Assembly: GCA_017396845.1 (NCBI GenBank)
Contig: JAFQKQ010000104.1
Span: 1-50,563 of the forward strand
Direction of reading: 5' to 3'
Length of the DNA: 50,563 nt
Source of the DNA: Clostridia bacterium
GTDB lineage: Bacteria; Bacillota; Clostridia; Christensenellales; Aristaeellaceae
The notes beneath the pieces are model-generated. The model was not told the DNA's origin. It made no database searches and saw only the letters and a program-made list of their open reading frames with translations. The position numbers and the translations under genes are program-made. Positions within the stretch are counted from its first letter, which is position 1. Each line of letters opens with the position of its first letter. Shown in pieces: positions 42,945 to 50,554 of this stretch.

Positions 42945-43978
42945 TGGAGAAAAAGGTGCTTGTTCTGGGCGGGACCGGCGCGCTGGGTTCGTATCTGGTT
43001 CCGGAGCTTGTGAATATGGGCATGCGCGTTCATGTGGTATCGCTGGACGACATTACGTCCGATAATCCCATGCTCACATATGAAAAGAACAATGCGATGG
43101 ACGATGCGGTTGTGAATCACCTCCTGAAAGGGAAGTACGACGCGGTTGTGGACTACATGGGCTACGGAACCGAGCATTTCAGAAAACGGTATAAAATGTT
43201 CCTTGACCAAACGAGTCAGTACGTATTTCTGTCCTCCTACCGTGTATATGCGGACAGCGAAGGGCTTGTAACAGAGAATACGCCGCGCTTGCTGGATGTT
43301 CTTGATACGCTGGATCCGGATTTTGCGGCGGGCGATGATTATTCGCTTTCCAAAGCGCGTCAGGAGGATATGCTAACATCAAGCGGCTATAAAAACTTCA
43401 CCATCGTCCGTCCCGCGATTACGTTTTCAAGTCATAAGTTCCAGTTGATCACTATGGAGGCCAATTCCTTCATCAACCGCGCGATCGATAAAAAGACAGT
43501 CGTGCTGCCCGAGGGCGCGATGGACATAAGGGGAACGCTCAACTGGTCGTATGATGTAGGCAAGCCTATGTCGAGACTGGTTCTGAATGATAAGGCCATC
43601 GGCGAAACCTATACCCTCGCCACCGGCGAAAACCACACCTGGCGCGAATTCGCGGAAATCTATAAGGAGCTCATCGGTATGGAATATGTAACATGCGACG
43701 ATGAAACATTCCTTCAGATTTTCGATAACGGCGCGCCGTGGGCCAGATGGCGCTTGATTTACGACCGCGAATTCAACAGAGCCATAGATAATTCAAAGCT
43801 TTTAAAGGATACCGGCCTCACCCAGAGCGTATTCACCCCCGTAAAAGAGGCGCTCAGGCAGGAGCTTACCAAGGTTCTCAAGGAAGACGAAACCTGGTGC
43901 AGAAGCAATATCGGCCCGATCAGCTATGAAGGCATAAACGGCAGAATGGATAGGTATCTTGCGGAAGGAAAGCTGTGA
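42944..43978 (+). CDS. NAD-dependent sugar epimerase/dehydratase-like protein
   Basis: A 344-residue extended-SDR protein. The nucleotide-binding motif is VLGGTGALGSYL, and YSLSK holds the catalytic tyrosine and lysine (FAAGDDYSLSKARQEDML). C-terminal substrate-domain residues resemble NAD-dependent epimerase/dehydratases acting on nucleotide sugars or free sugars. The ATG overlaps the previous stop codon by one base and GGAGGGAG precedes it. It is last in the operon, with a terminator hairpin 38 bp later. The reaction is unknown. Confidence 0.85.
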   Translation: MEKKVLVLGGTGALGSYLVPELVNMGMRVHVVSLDDITSDNPMLTYEKNNAMDDAVVNHLLKGKYDAVVDYMGYGTEHFRKRYKMFLDQTSQYVFLSSYRVYADSEGLVTENTPRLLDVLDTLDPDFAAGDDYSLSKARQEDMLTSSGYKNFTIVRPAITFSSHKFQLITMEANSFINRAIDKKTVVLPEGAMDIRGTLNWSYDVGKPMSRLVLNDKAIGETYTLATGENHTWREFAEIYKELIGMEYVTCDDETFLQIFDNGAPWARWRLIYDREFNRAIDNSKLLKDTGLTQSVFTPVKEALRQELTKVLKEDETWCRSNIGPISYEGINGRMDRYLAEGKL

Positions 43979-44015
43979 GGGGATTTTGCAGCGCCGGCGC
44001 AGGAACATCGAAGCG

Positions 44016-44040
44016 GACGCCGCGCAAGCGGCGTCTGTTT
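44016..44040 (+). terminator. Terminator of the second sugar-import operon
   Basis: GACGCCGC pairs with GCGGCGTC around GCAA (44016-44035), followed by TGTTTG. The T-run is short but the stem is very stable. The remaining bases up to 44255 hold nothing I can identify. Confidence 0.65.
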
Positions 44041-44255
44041 GCAATCCGGGCAGCGGTTCAGATGGGCACAGGCGCGAAGATCGATGAATCGGCGAAGGAA
44101 GGGGGAGCGACTGCTCCGTTTCTTCTGTGAATGTGTGCGCTTTTGTATATCCTTTCAGAAATGCGTTTCGCTGAAGGTTTAGCAGCCAAGACGCCGGTTT
44201 AGCGGTGTATGATATGCATTTGCACGCAGTACGGACGATTTTTGTACAAGTAAAC

Positions 44256-44284
44256 AAAAAAAGACCAACCATTTCAGGTTGGTC
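44256..44284 (-). terminator. Terminator of tRNA-Thr
   Basis: On the minus strand GACCAACC pairs with GGTTGGTC around a 6-nt loop, followed by seven T residues. It starts 2 bases after the encoded CCA of the tRNA. A near copy occurs at 47924-47948. Confidence 0.9.
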
Positions 44285-44286
44285 CA

Positions 44287-44362
<76 letters not shown>

Positions 44363-44384
44363 ACAATTCTTGACGACGTGTTAT

Positions 44385-44413
44385 AGTATATCACATGCGG
44401 CTTTAAAATGCAA
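44385..44413 (-). promoter_or_regulatory. Promoter of tRNA-Thr
   Basis: On the minus strand TTGCAT (44408-44413) and TATACT (44385-44390) are separated by 17 bp, about 22 bp before the mature tRNA 5' end. Confidence 0.6.
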
Positions 44414-44459
44414 TACGGTTTTTTAAGCTTAACATGATTTTTGCCGCATAAATGAGGAT

Positions 44460-44489
44460 GCGCCCCGGTACATGCATGCATCGGGGCGC
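44460..44489 (-). terminator. Hairpin after the M55 aminopeptidase gene
   Basis: GCGCCCCG pairs with CGGGGCGC (8 bp, 14-nt loop) 6 bp after the stop codon. The minus strand has only a weak T-rich tail, so termination may be partial. Confidence 0.6.
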
Positions 44490-44495
44490 GTTTGA

Positions 44496-45317
44496 TTATA
44501 TAAGCTGTTCTGCGCCGTATTCCTTCCAGAGACCGCTGTAGAGATCGGATAAGCGGCGGTAGACAGATTCCACGGTGTAACCGTCTAAACGCTTTGTGCC
44601 GTGAAGACTCGCCGCGTCTGCATCGGGTACATGCTTATAGGTGATCTGAACGACGGCGGGGGAGGGCGTTTCCGGGAAATAGAACTTTTCGCCGTTTATA
44701 AGGCGCGTAACGGCTGCCTTTGCTTTTTCATATACGATCCTGCGGCCTCGTTCCGGAGACAGGCACAGCGCGCTCTGACGGCCAAGCCCCTGCTTTACCA
44801 TGGCGGTTTCCACGCCGGGCAGCCAGGCGGCGGCTTCCTTGCACAGCTTATCGTCGCCGGACGCCATGATGACCGGAACGCCGCATTCTGCGCTGATTTC
44901 CGCGTCGATGCCAAGCTCGCCGTAGGCTTTTCCGTTCACACAGAATTTATGCCAGACGGCGCTGGTCATGGTGTGCTCAAGGTTTGCGTAAAGGGTACCG
45001 GCCATCGCGTGATAGCCGAGTAGGAACATGCCGTTTACGCTTTCGTCCAGAAACGGGAAGCGCGGCTTATAGGGGGAGCCTGCGAGAAGAAGCGCGCGGG
45101 GATCCAGCTGTTCAACCAATATGTTGCCCGAGCCGCCGTGTACATCCGCTACGATTACTTCATCCGCACCCGCGTCAAACGCGCCGCGAACCGCCGCATT
45201 TGCGTCTTCCGTCATAAGCCGCTGTCCAGCGGAGTACAGCTTTCCTGTCGAAAGCACGTAATCCGGGCAATTGATTCCGCTGATGCCTTCCATGTCTACC
45301 GCGATGAAAATCTTCAT
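44496..45317 (-). CDS. M55-family D-aminopeptidase (DppA-like)
   Basis: A 273-residue zinc peptidase of family M55, whose type member DppA hydrolyses D-Ala-D-Ala and D-Ala-containing peptides in the cytoplasm. Metal-site motifs are VDMEGISG at the N-terminus, VADVHGGSGN, and GYHAMAGTLYANLEHTM. Length matches the family. AGGAGG lies 6 nt before the ATG. It lies directly downstream of the decayed RsbW/SpoIIE-like pair. With the carboxypeptidase gene 10 kb away it may recycle D-Ala from peptidoglycan, but no direct link is shown. Confidence 0.92.
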   Translation of the reverse strand: MKIFIAVDMEGISGINCPDYVLSTGKLYSAGQRLMTEDANAAVRGAFDAGADEVIVADVHGGSGNILVEQLDPRALLLAGSPYKPRFPFLDESVNGMFLLGYHAMAGTLYANLEHTMTSAVWHKFCVNGKAYGELGIDAEISAECGVPVIMASGDDKLCKEAAAWLPGVETAMVKQGLGRQSALCLSPERGRRIVYEKAKAAVTRLINGEKFYFPETPSPAVVQITYKHVPDADAASLHGTKRLDGYTVESVYRRLSDLYSGLWKEYGAEQLI

Positions 45318-45374
45318 AAATGTCCTCCTTGCGCGGATGATTAACGCCGTTTATGGATGGTTTTCGAATGCTTT

Positions 45375-45745
45375 TTATCGGATTTTCTTTTGCATGGTCG
45401 GTTTGTTCCGCCCGTTTTCGCGCCGGTAGGAGAGAGAATCCATGGTCTCTTCGGAGATGAAAATGCCGGGCTTTTTAAGCTGCATCTCTTCCGGCGGGAT
45501 GTCGGGATCGGTAGTGCTTTTCTTCGGCGGATCATAGGGCAATGCTTTATCCGGAAATATAGGGGACGGCGTTGGAAACGGGATCAAAGCCAATCTGCAG
45601 CTTTGTCTCCGCTTCTTCGTTTTCGTACGCGCATTTGGAAATGCTGCTAATGATATTTTCAAGCACTGCGATGATCTGCATGGTCGTATTCGATGAGCGG
45701 TCGGCTTTTTTGGCGCTTCCTCTGCAAATGTGAGAACATCCTTCG
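45375..45745 (-). pseudogene. Decayed anti-sigma factor ATPase (RsbW/HATPase_c_2 family)
   Basis: Two frames together rebuild part of an RsbW-like serine kinase/ATPase. The first frame gives KKADRSSNTTMQIIAVLENIISSISKCAYENE (split here by its stop downstream), matching the N-box region, then continues LQIGFDPVSNAVPYISG and stops. The next frame resumes with LPYDPPKK, then TDPDIPPEEMQ, GIFISEETMDSLSYRRENG and KPTMQKKIR. That is the family's C-terminal half, with the glycine-rich GLGIF element degraded. No start codon or intact N-terminus is present. It directly follows the broken SpoIIE-type phosphatase, its normal partner. The gene is therefore inactive as written. Confidence 0.75.
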
Positions 45746-45759
45746 GGAGGACTTCGCTG

Positions 45760-47380
45760 CTAAAAAGCTGTCTCCGGCATTACAGATACGCCCTTGTCCT
45801 GCTTATAGTCGAGGATCAGCATCGTGATATCGTCAAACTGCGGCGCTTCTTTGATGAAATTGTCGATATCTTCTTTTAATAGAGGGCAGAAGCTCGTTTG
45901 CGCTCATGCGCTTATTCCGATTGATGAAAGCAAGAAGGCGGCCTTCGCCGTAAAGCTCTTCGGCATTATTGGTAGCTTCGGTTATACCGTCCGTATACAG
46001 GAAGATGCGGTCGCCTTCTGAGAGGGTGAGCTCATGCTTTTTATACTTTACGCCCTCCATGCCGGCAAGCACGAAGCCGGAACGAACCTTCAAATATTCA
46101 AAATCGCCGTTGCCGTGCAGTACAAGGGGCGGATTATGCCCGGCGTTCACATATTCCAGTTTTCCTGTTTTTATATTCAATATGCCCATCCAGGCGGTTA
46201 CGAACATGCCCGAATTATTGTCTTCGCACAGCTTCTGGTTTGCGTGCTGGAATACATCGTTGATCGGTAAACCGCGCTCGGCCATCGCTTTTATGATGGT
46301 TTTCGCCTCCATCATAAACAGCGCCGCCGGGATTCCTTTGCCGGATACATCGGCGCAGATGAAAGCGACGGTATCTTTGTCCAGCATGTAGAAATCGTAG
46401 AAGTCGCCGCCGACTTCCTTTGCGGCGATTGTCTGCGCATAGATATCAAAATCCGTCTGATCGGGAAAGGGCGGGAAGGTGGAGGGAAGGGCGGAGAGCT
46501 GAATTGCCTTGGCGTATTCAAGCTCCTTGTCGATTCTTGCCGCTGCTTCCGCAATATACCGCTTTAAGGTTTGAACGGTTGAATTGATATCGTTCGAGAG
46601 GGACACGAATTCCTCGTTGGAACGAACGTTAACCGTTACATCCAGATTTCCGCCCGCAATTTGTGCAAGGGAGCTGTTGATCTTATAAATATTGTTTACA
46701 ACCACGCGCTTGATCAGGAAGTATATCATCAGGAACAAAAGACCGAACACGATGATCTCAAGGAAGGAAAGGATGTACAATGATACCGTTTTTGAAAACA
46801 GCGCTTCTTGAACCGGCAGCACGCCGATGATGTAATATCCTTCCGATACAACGTACATGCAGTAGGAGGGGAGATTGTAGATATCCGCCCGGTAGATATA
46901 CTTTTCTGTGGATGAATCATCCGCATTTGCAATGGATTCGATTTTTTGTCCCTTATGACCGCCCGGGTCGCTGACAACGACGCCGTTTTTGTCGCAGATG
47001 ATCATACAGCCGCTTTGTCCCACGTGGCGGTTGTAGGCTGCCGTTACAGCTGCGTCCTCAATTACCATATAAAACTGCATGGAGTCGTAGCCGACTTGAA
47101 ACATTGCGCCGTTTTCCAGGGAAATCGCTGCGTATTTTCTGTATATGTTATTGTTTCTGGCAATGGGTCTGAATTCCTGAACATGGAAGCCGGAGCCGCC
47201 GATCGTGATTACGTCGATAAATTCACGCGATTGCTCGTCGGATAACATATCAAAACCGATAATCGTTTGCTTAAGCATATATGGCAAACTGCCAAATCTG
47301 GTTTTCTTATCCAGCAGTTAAAATGCAACTGCAAAAAGCACCGGAAAGAGCGCGGCAGTAACCAAACGGAATATATTCAT
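45760..47380 (-). pseudogene. Decayed SpoIIE/RsbU-type membrane phosphatase
   Basis: A sensor phosphatase with at least two lesions. The original start is probably ATG 47380, encoding MNIFRLVTAALFPVLFAVAF, a membrane anchor that meets TAA at 47318. The main frame (45833-47287) then gives part of a dCache-like sensor, a second transmembrane helix, a HAMP-like linker, and a PP2C/SpoIIE domain with EVGGDFYDFY, ADVSGKGIPAALFM and LYTDGITEA. Near 45875 an extra A in AAAAGAAG shifts the frame. In the other frame the true C-terminus continues EDIDNFIKEAPQFDDITMLILDY to the stop at 45760. Full-length relatives are longer at the N-terminus, so sensor sequence is also missing. The promoter at 47412 remains. 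In such systems the phosphatase activates an anti-anti-sigma factor. Confidence 0.78.
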
Positions 47381-47411
47381 AAGACTCAAGAACAATACCC
47401 CTTATATGCTC

Positions 47412-47440
47412 ATAATACAATCATAAGGTGGATAGTTCAA
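47412..47440 (-). promoter_or_regulatory. Promoter ahead of the decayed phosphatase
   Basis: On the minus strand TTGAAC (47435-47440) and TATTAT (47412-47417) have a 17-bp spacer, about 32 bp before the remnant ATG. It appears intact although the gene is not, and may still drive the M55 gene downstream. Confidence 0.6.
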
Positions 47441-47923
47441 GCCTGATTCTATTAATATTCCTTATGGCGCAGAGTGCAGAGTTATAAATGAGACATAAAC
47501 TGCCGAGTAATGACGAGTAATGAACGGATACCTTTTTCAGCATGCCATATTGACAACAACTTTGTCGAACTTTCAATTAAATGATTATTCATGCTGACCT
47601 GCGTGTTCCGGAATGGGGGATTTATATTGAATGTCTATCGGCGGATGAACTTAATATCTTGAAAGACGCCTTTTTGCGGGTATAGATTCCGGCTGCGATA
47701 CCGTGTAGAAATTGGTTTGGAAAAGCCTTAAACGGGTTTGACGCTTTCATTCGGAAGATGACGAAAATCTGCTTGCGTTATTTGAAAACAGCGGAAAAAC
47801 TGCCCCGCGGCGAGGCGCTTACTGTTGGATTCGGCATGGACTGCGAATACGATGAAAAACGAAATTTTGAGCGTGCGGGTCATGAAATGGAAAATTAAAC
47901 CGATACTTCGATAAAAACGTATG
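47441..47923 (+). other. Low-information stretch with a possible interrupted small ORF
   Basis: No gene is supported. On the plus strand a frame from ATG 47581 runs 106 codons to 47898 but is broken by TAG at codon 35 (47683-47685). A TTGACA lies at 47550-47555 without a good -10, and there is no clear ribosome binding site. The translated segments match nothing I recognise. It may be the remains of a small gene. Confidence 0.25.
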
Positions 47924-47948
47924 AAAAAACCAACCATTTCTGGCTGGT
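47924..47948 (-). terminator. Terminator of the GntR-ABC operon, near copy of the tRNA-Thr terminator
   Basis: On the minus strand ACCAGCC pairs with GGTTGGT (one G-T wobble) around AGAAAT, followed by TTTTT. Loop and stem differ from the tRNA-Thr terminator at 44256-44284 at only a few positions. It lies about 130 bp beyond the permease stop codon. Confidence 0.7.
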
Positions 47949-48077
47949 CTATAGGAAACGACTCAAAAACGAATACAATTCCCGGCTATCGTTTTGTTGA
48001 TAGTCCTTTCGTTTTGCAATGGGTGCATGTGGGTGAAAATGCCATCCGCCGCCGGACTTCCGTTTAGTATTGGAGAT

Positions 48078-48707
48078 TCAGCTTATTTCGCGCTTTTTAT
48101 AAAAGACGATAGACATATACCAAGAGAAAACATACATTCCGATTCCCAAAGCAGCAAGTATGGCCAATAGCAAATTTGGATTAATTTCGGCCGCAAACTG
48201 CCCTTTGAAATAGCCTGATGCTAAGGCGCTGGCTGCGAACACGAAACCAATCATCACAAAATAAACGGTTCGTCCTTTTTCTACGCCCAATTTGAAAATG
48301 AACGGAAGCGAAATGGAAGATGTAAGGGTTGCCACGACCAGCAAAAGCAGCATCAGGACAGCAAATTCACCGAACACAAAATTGCCGCATGCAATCATTT
48401 TTATACCTTGCGAAACTCCGGTAACGATTAGCATCGCTGATTGTGTAAATAAACCGATCAAATACTTGGCAGAGACAATTTGCGTTTTTGTGTATGGAAG
48501 CGTTCCGCTATACTGCATCCAGCGGCTTCGTTCATCATAGCCCAGCAGATTCACCGGAATCATGCCGCATAAAAGGCAAGGATAAAAAACGAAGAACATA
48601 TTGCCGTTACTGAAGAGCGCTATTGCAATAAATACGGCTGCTATGAAGATATATGATCTGCAATACTTCTTCATCATATACAAATCTTTTAAGAGAAGTC
48701 CTTTCAC
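48078..48707 (-). CDS. ABC-2-type transporter permease
   Basis: A 209-residue integral membrane protein with about six hydrophobic segments, starting MKGLLLKDLYMMKKY. This N-terminal amphipathic start is typical of ABC-2 permeases of the GntR-linked (YtrA/Pmt-like) export modules. The central YDERSRWMQYSGTLPYTKTQIVSAKY loop is characteristic of the group. It starts 1 bp after the ATPase stop, in a three-gene operon. Such modules usually export cell-wall-active compounds or peptides; the cargo here is unknown. Confidence 0.82.
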   Translation of the reverse strand: MKGLLLKDLYMMKKYCRSYIFIAAVFIAIALFSNGNMFFVFYPCLLCGMIPVNLLGYDERSRWMQYSGTLPYTKTQIVSAKYLIGLFTQSAMLIVTGVSQGIKMIACGNFVFGEFAVLMLLLLVVATLTSSISLPFIFKLGVEKGRTVYFVMIGFVFAASALASGYFKGQFAAEINPNLLLAILAALGIGMYVFSWYMSIVFYKKREIS

Positions 48708-48708
48708 G

Positions 48709-49554
48709 TTATTTCGCCTCCTTTACCATGAACACGAAAAGTTCCTCGATACTGATCGGGCTGACACGGATACCTTCAGGCACGGCATTTCTCAGCACCA
48801 TTGCTTCAGCCCCGTAAGTATTTTCTTTTTTATACTTGACTGCATCCGACGGAAGTGACTGCAACTCGTCCGCCGTTAAATGGATCAGACCGTATTTCGC
48901 TAATAATTGATCCTTCTCTTCTAAGAGCAGCAGTTTTCCCTTATGCAGGAATGCGATATAATCGCAAAGTTTTTCAAGATCGCTGACAATGTGGGAAGAA
49001 ATAAGAATAGAGTGGCTTTCATCCCTAGTAAAGTCACTGAACATTTCAACCACTTCATCGCGCACTACAGGATCAAGCCCTGACGTCGCTTCGTCCAGAA
49101 TGAGCAATTTTGCATGATGAGATAGAGCTATGGCAATGCCAAGCTTCATTTTCATTCCTCGCGAGAACTCTTTGAACTGCTTATTAGCCGGCAGTGCAAG
49201 TTCCTGTACTAAGCGGGCATATTCGGCTTCATCCCAGTTTTGAAAGGTATGCTTCATTACATTTCCGACTTGCTTAACGGTCAAGCACTCGGGAATACCG
49301 ACATCATCCATTACAACGCCGATATCCTCTTTGGTGAGTTCGATATTATCCTTATTGTCTTTTCCGAGAATTACGATACTGCCGCTATCCTTATGAACCA
49401 TGTCAAGAATCAGCTTGATCGTAGTGCTTTTTCCGGCGCCGTTCTCTCCAATCAGCCCCATAATACATCCGCTTGGCAGTATCAGATTCAGATTGTCCAG
49501 CGTAAATCCGGGATAAGATTTTGTCAGATTCTGAATTTCGAGTGCATTCATCAT
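48709..49554 (-). CDS. ABC transporter ATP-binding protein
   Basis: A 281-residue ATPase. It has Walker A GENGAGKST, the Q-loop region DVGIPECLTVKQ, the signature FSRGMKMKLGIAIAL (degenerate SRGMKMK, normal for this subgroup) and Walker B LLILDEATSGLDP. The C-terminal ~70 residues form the extra domain of this subfamily. Its start codon overlaps the GntR stop codon (CAATGATG), so translation is coupled; ATG 49551 is an equally good start. It is the partner of the permease at 48078. Confidence 0.93.
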   Translation of the reverse strand: MMNALEIQNLTKSYPGFTLDNLNLILPSGCIMGLIGENGAGKSTTIKLILDMVHKDSGSIVILGKDNKDNIELTKEDIGVVMDDVGIPECLTVKQVGNVMKHTFQNWDEAEYARLVQELALPANKQFKEFSRGMKMKLGIAIALSHHAKLLILDEATSGLDPVVRDEVVEMFSDFTRDESHSILISSHIVSDLEKLCDYIAFLHKGKLLLLEEKDQLLAKYGLIHLTADELQSLPSDAVKYKKENTYGAEAMVLRNAVPEGIRVSPISIEELFVFMVKEAK

Positions 49555-49925
49555 TGTTCCTCCAGACTGAAATTTACCATTTCTAAAATTTCCTGTTTGC
49601 TTAAATTGCAGGAAGCGGCGAGTCTGACGATCTCATCTATATGCGCTTCAATTCTTTTCAGGTTTTCTTCTCGCAGCAGTTCTACGTTTTTGGGAGCCAC
49701 ATAGCACCCTTTGGAAGGTAAAGTGTAAATAAAGCCTTCCCTTTCAAGCTCTTCATAAGCATGCTTTGTCGTAATAAAGCTGATACGAAGATCCTTTGCA
49801 AGCCCGCGAATGGACGGCAGCAATTCATCCTGCTTTAATTCCCCGCTGATGATCTGGCTCTTGATCTGAGAATATATCTGATCGTAAATGGGTGTTCCGC
49901 TTTTATTGTCGATTAGTATGTTCAC
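49551..49925 (-). CDS. GntR-family transcriptional regulator, YtrA type
   Basis: A 124-residue regulator with a GTG start at 49925, seven bases after AGGAG. The longer open frame to 50084 is unsupported and covers the promoter. The N-terminal winged helix begins GTPIYDQIYSQIKSQIISGELKQDELLPSIRGLAKDLRISFITTKHAYEELEREGFIYTLPSKGCYV, given here only as the region of residues 9-73. A short helical tail replaces a large effector domain, the mark of the YtrA subfamily. It heads an operon with the ABC exporter and has a perfect palindrome over its own promoter, so autorepression is expected. Confidence 0.92.
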   Translation of the reverse strand: MNILIDNKSGTPIYDQIYSQIKSQIISGELKQDELLPSIRGLAKDLRISFITTKHAYEELEREGFIYTLPSKGCYVAPKNVELLREENLKRIEAHIDEIVRLAASCNLSKQEILEMVNFSLEEQ

Positions 49926-49944
49926 GCCATCACTCCTGTAGATA

Positions 49945-49985
49945 CTGTATATAAGCATTATATACAGATGATGCGCAAAAGTCAA
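49945..49985 (-). promoter_or_regulatory. Promoter and palindromic operator of the GntR-ABC operon
   Basis: On the minus strand TTGACT (49980-49985) and a perfect TATAAT (49957-49962) have a 17-bp spacer. Overlapping the -10 is a perfect inverted repeat, CTGTATATAA and TTATATACAG around TGC (49945-49967). A dimer bound there would occlude the -10, which fits autorepression by the YtrA-type regulator. Confidence 0.8.
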
Positions 49986-50026
49986 TAGCAACATAAAACA
50001 GCGCACTGTTTTTTTGCACCCAAAAT

Positions 50027-50092
50027 AAAACGAAAGGGCTGTCAGCAAAACGAAAGCCCTGTTATCAAAACGAAAGGCGAGCAATCGTTTTG
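50027..50092. repeat. Short AAAACGAAAG repeats at 20-bp period
   Basis: AAAACGAAAG occurs at 50027, 50047 and 50067, exactly 20 bp apart, followed by TCGTTTTG at 50085-50092. The flanks GGGCT/AGCCC also form a hairpin, read on the minus strand as a terminator-like AGGGCT...AGCCCTTTCGTTTT. On the far side of the ABC operon the complementary CTATCGTTTT (47986) and CTTTCGTTTT (48006) again lie 20 bp apart. Unit length and lack of longer spacers exclude CRISPR. Confidence 0.5.
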
Positions 50093-50246
50093 CTATGCGC
50101 CCGCCGAAGGAAGCGGGTGCATTTTCTGATTATGGAATTTTGCTGTTTTTCGATAATGCGTAGATCGGTGTCAGAGCAACTCCGGAATAATTCATATTCC
50201 AAGGTGTATCTGTCGTTTTACATTTGATATTTGCAGGGAATAAAGA

Positions 50247-50285
50247 AAAAGCACTATGACTTTGTATCAAAATCGTAGTGCTTTT
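50247..50285 (-). terminator. Hairpin terminator beside the tRNA-Thr fragment
   Basis: AAAAGCACTA (50247-50256) pairs with TAGTGCTTTT (50276-50285). On the minus strand the downstream arm ends in TTTTT. It begins 5 bp after the tRNA-Thr 3' fragment, copying the tRNA-then-terminator layout at 44256-44362 with a different stem. The interval 50093-50246 shows nothing else. Confidence 0.65.
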
Positions 50286-50289
50286 ATGA

Positions 50290-50331
50290 AGCTGATGACC
50301 GGATTTGAACCGGTGACCTCATCCTTACCAA
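50290..50331 (-). pseudogene. Truncated tRNA-Thr: exact copy of the 3' half
   Basis: The 42 bases 50290-50331 are identical to 44290-44331, running from the anticodon loop through the T-arm to the discriminator base. The 5' half is missing; the sequence diverges right after the anticodon-loop region. The CCA position reads TCA. A fragment with these limits is what tRNA-targeting integrases leave as a displaced attachment-site copy. No integrase gene is present in the window. Confidence 0.8.
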
Positions 50332-50370
50332 TGGGATGAATCAAAGCTCCACAAAGCCAGTATTGGTATT

Positions 50371-50554
50371 ATATGCGATTTTTGCGCATATCGCAAGACG
50401 ATTTCTGCATGAAATGCAGAGTTTGCAGCCCTTGGCTGCGTAGTGATGGTTCTCCCGATTAGCAGGGGTTTAGCAGACCATCGACCACATATAGCAGAAG
50501 ATTAGCACAGGATTGAAACCGCCTACCTTCAAAAGATGAAGCAGGCGGTTTTTT
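50371..50554 (+). ncRNA. Candidate structured RNA ending in an intrinsic terminator
   Basis: Consecutive hairpins occur with no open frame: ATATGCG/CGCATAT (50371-50391), TCTGCAT/ATGCAGA (50404-50420), GCAGCC/GGCTGC (50425-50439), and GATGGT/ACCATC (50445-50482, with inner CCC/GGG). A terminator follows, ACCGCCT/AGGCGGT (50518-50549) and then TTTTTT on the plus strand. A small RNA or riboregulator is possible. I do not recognise the family and no convincing promoter is visible. Confidence 0.35.

Noticed and set aside
50027-50092. Possible mini CRISPR array
   Set aside because: The repeat unit is only about 10 bp with 10-bp gaps and there are no cas genes; it is described as a short-period repeat instead.
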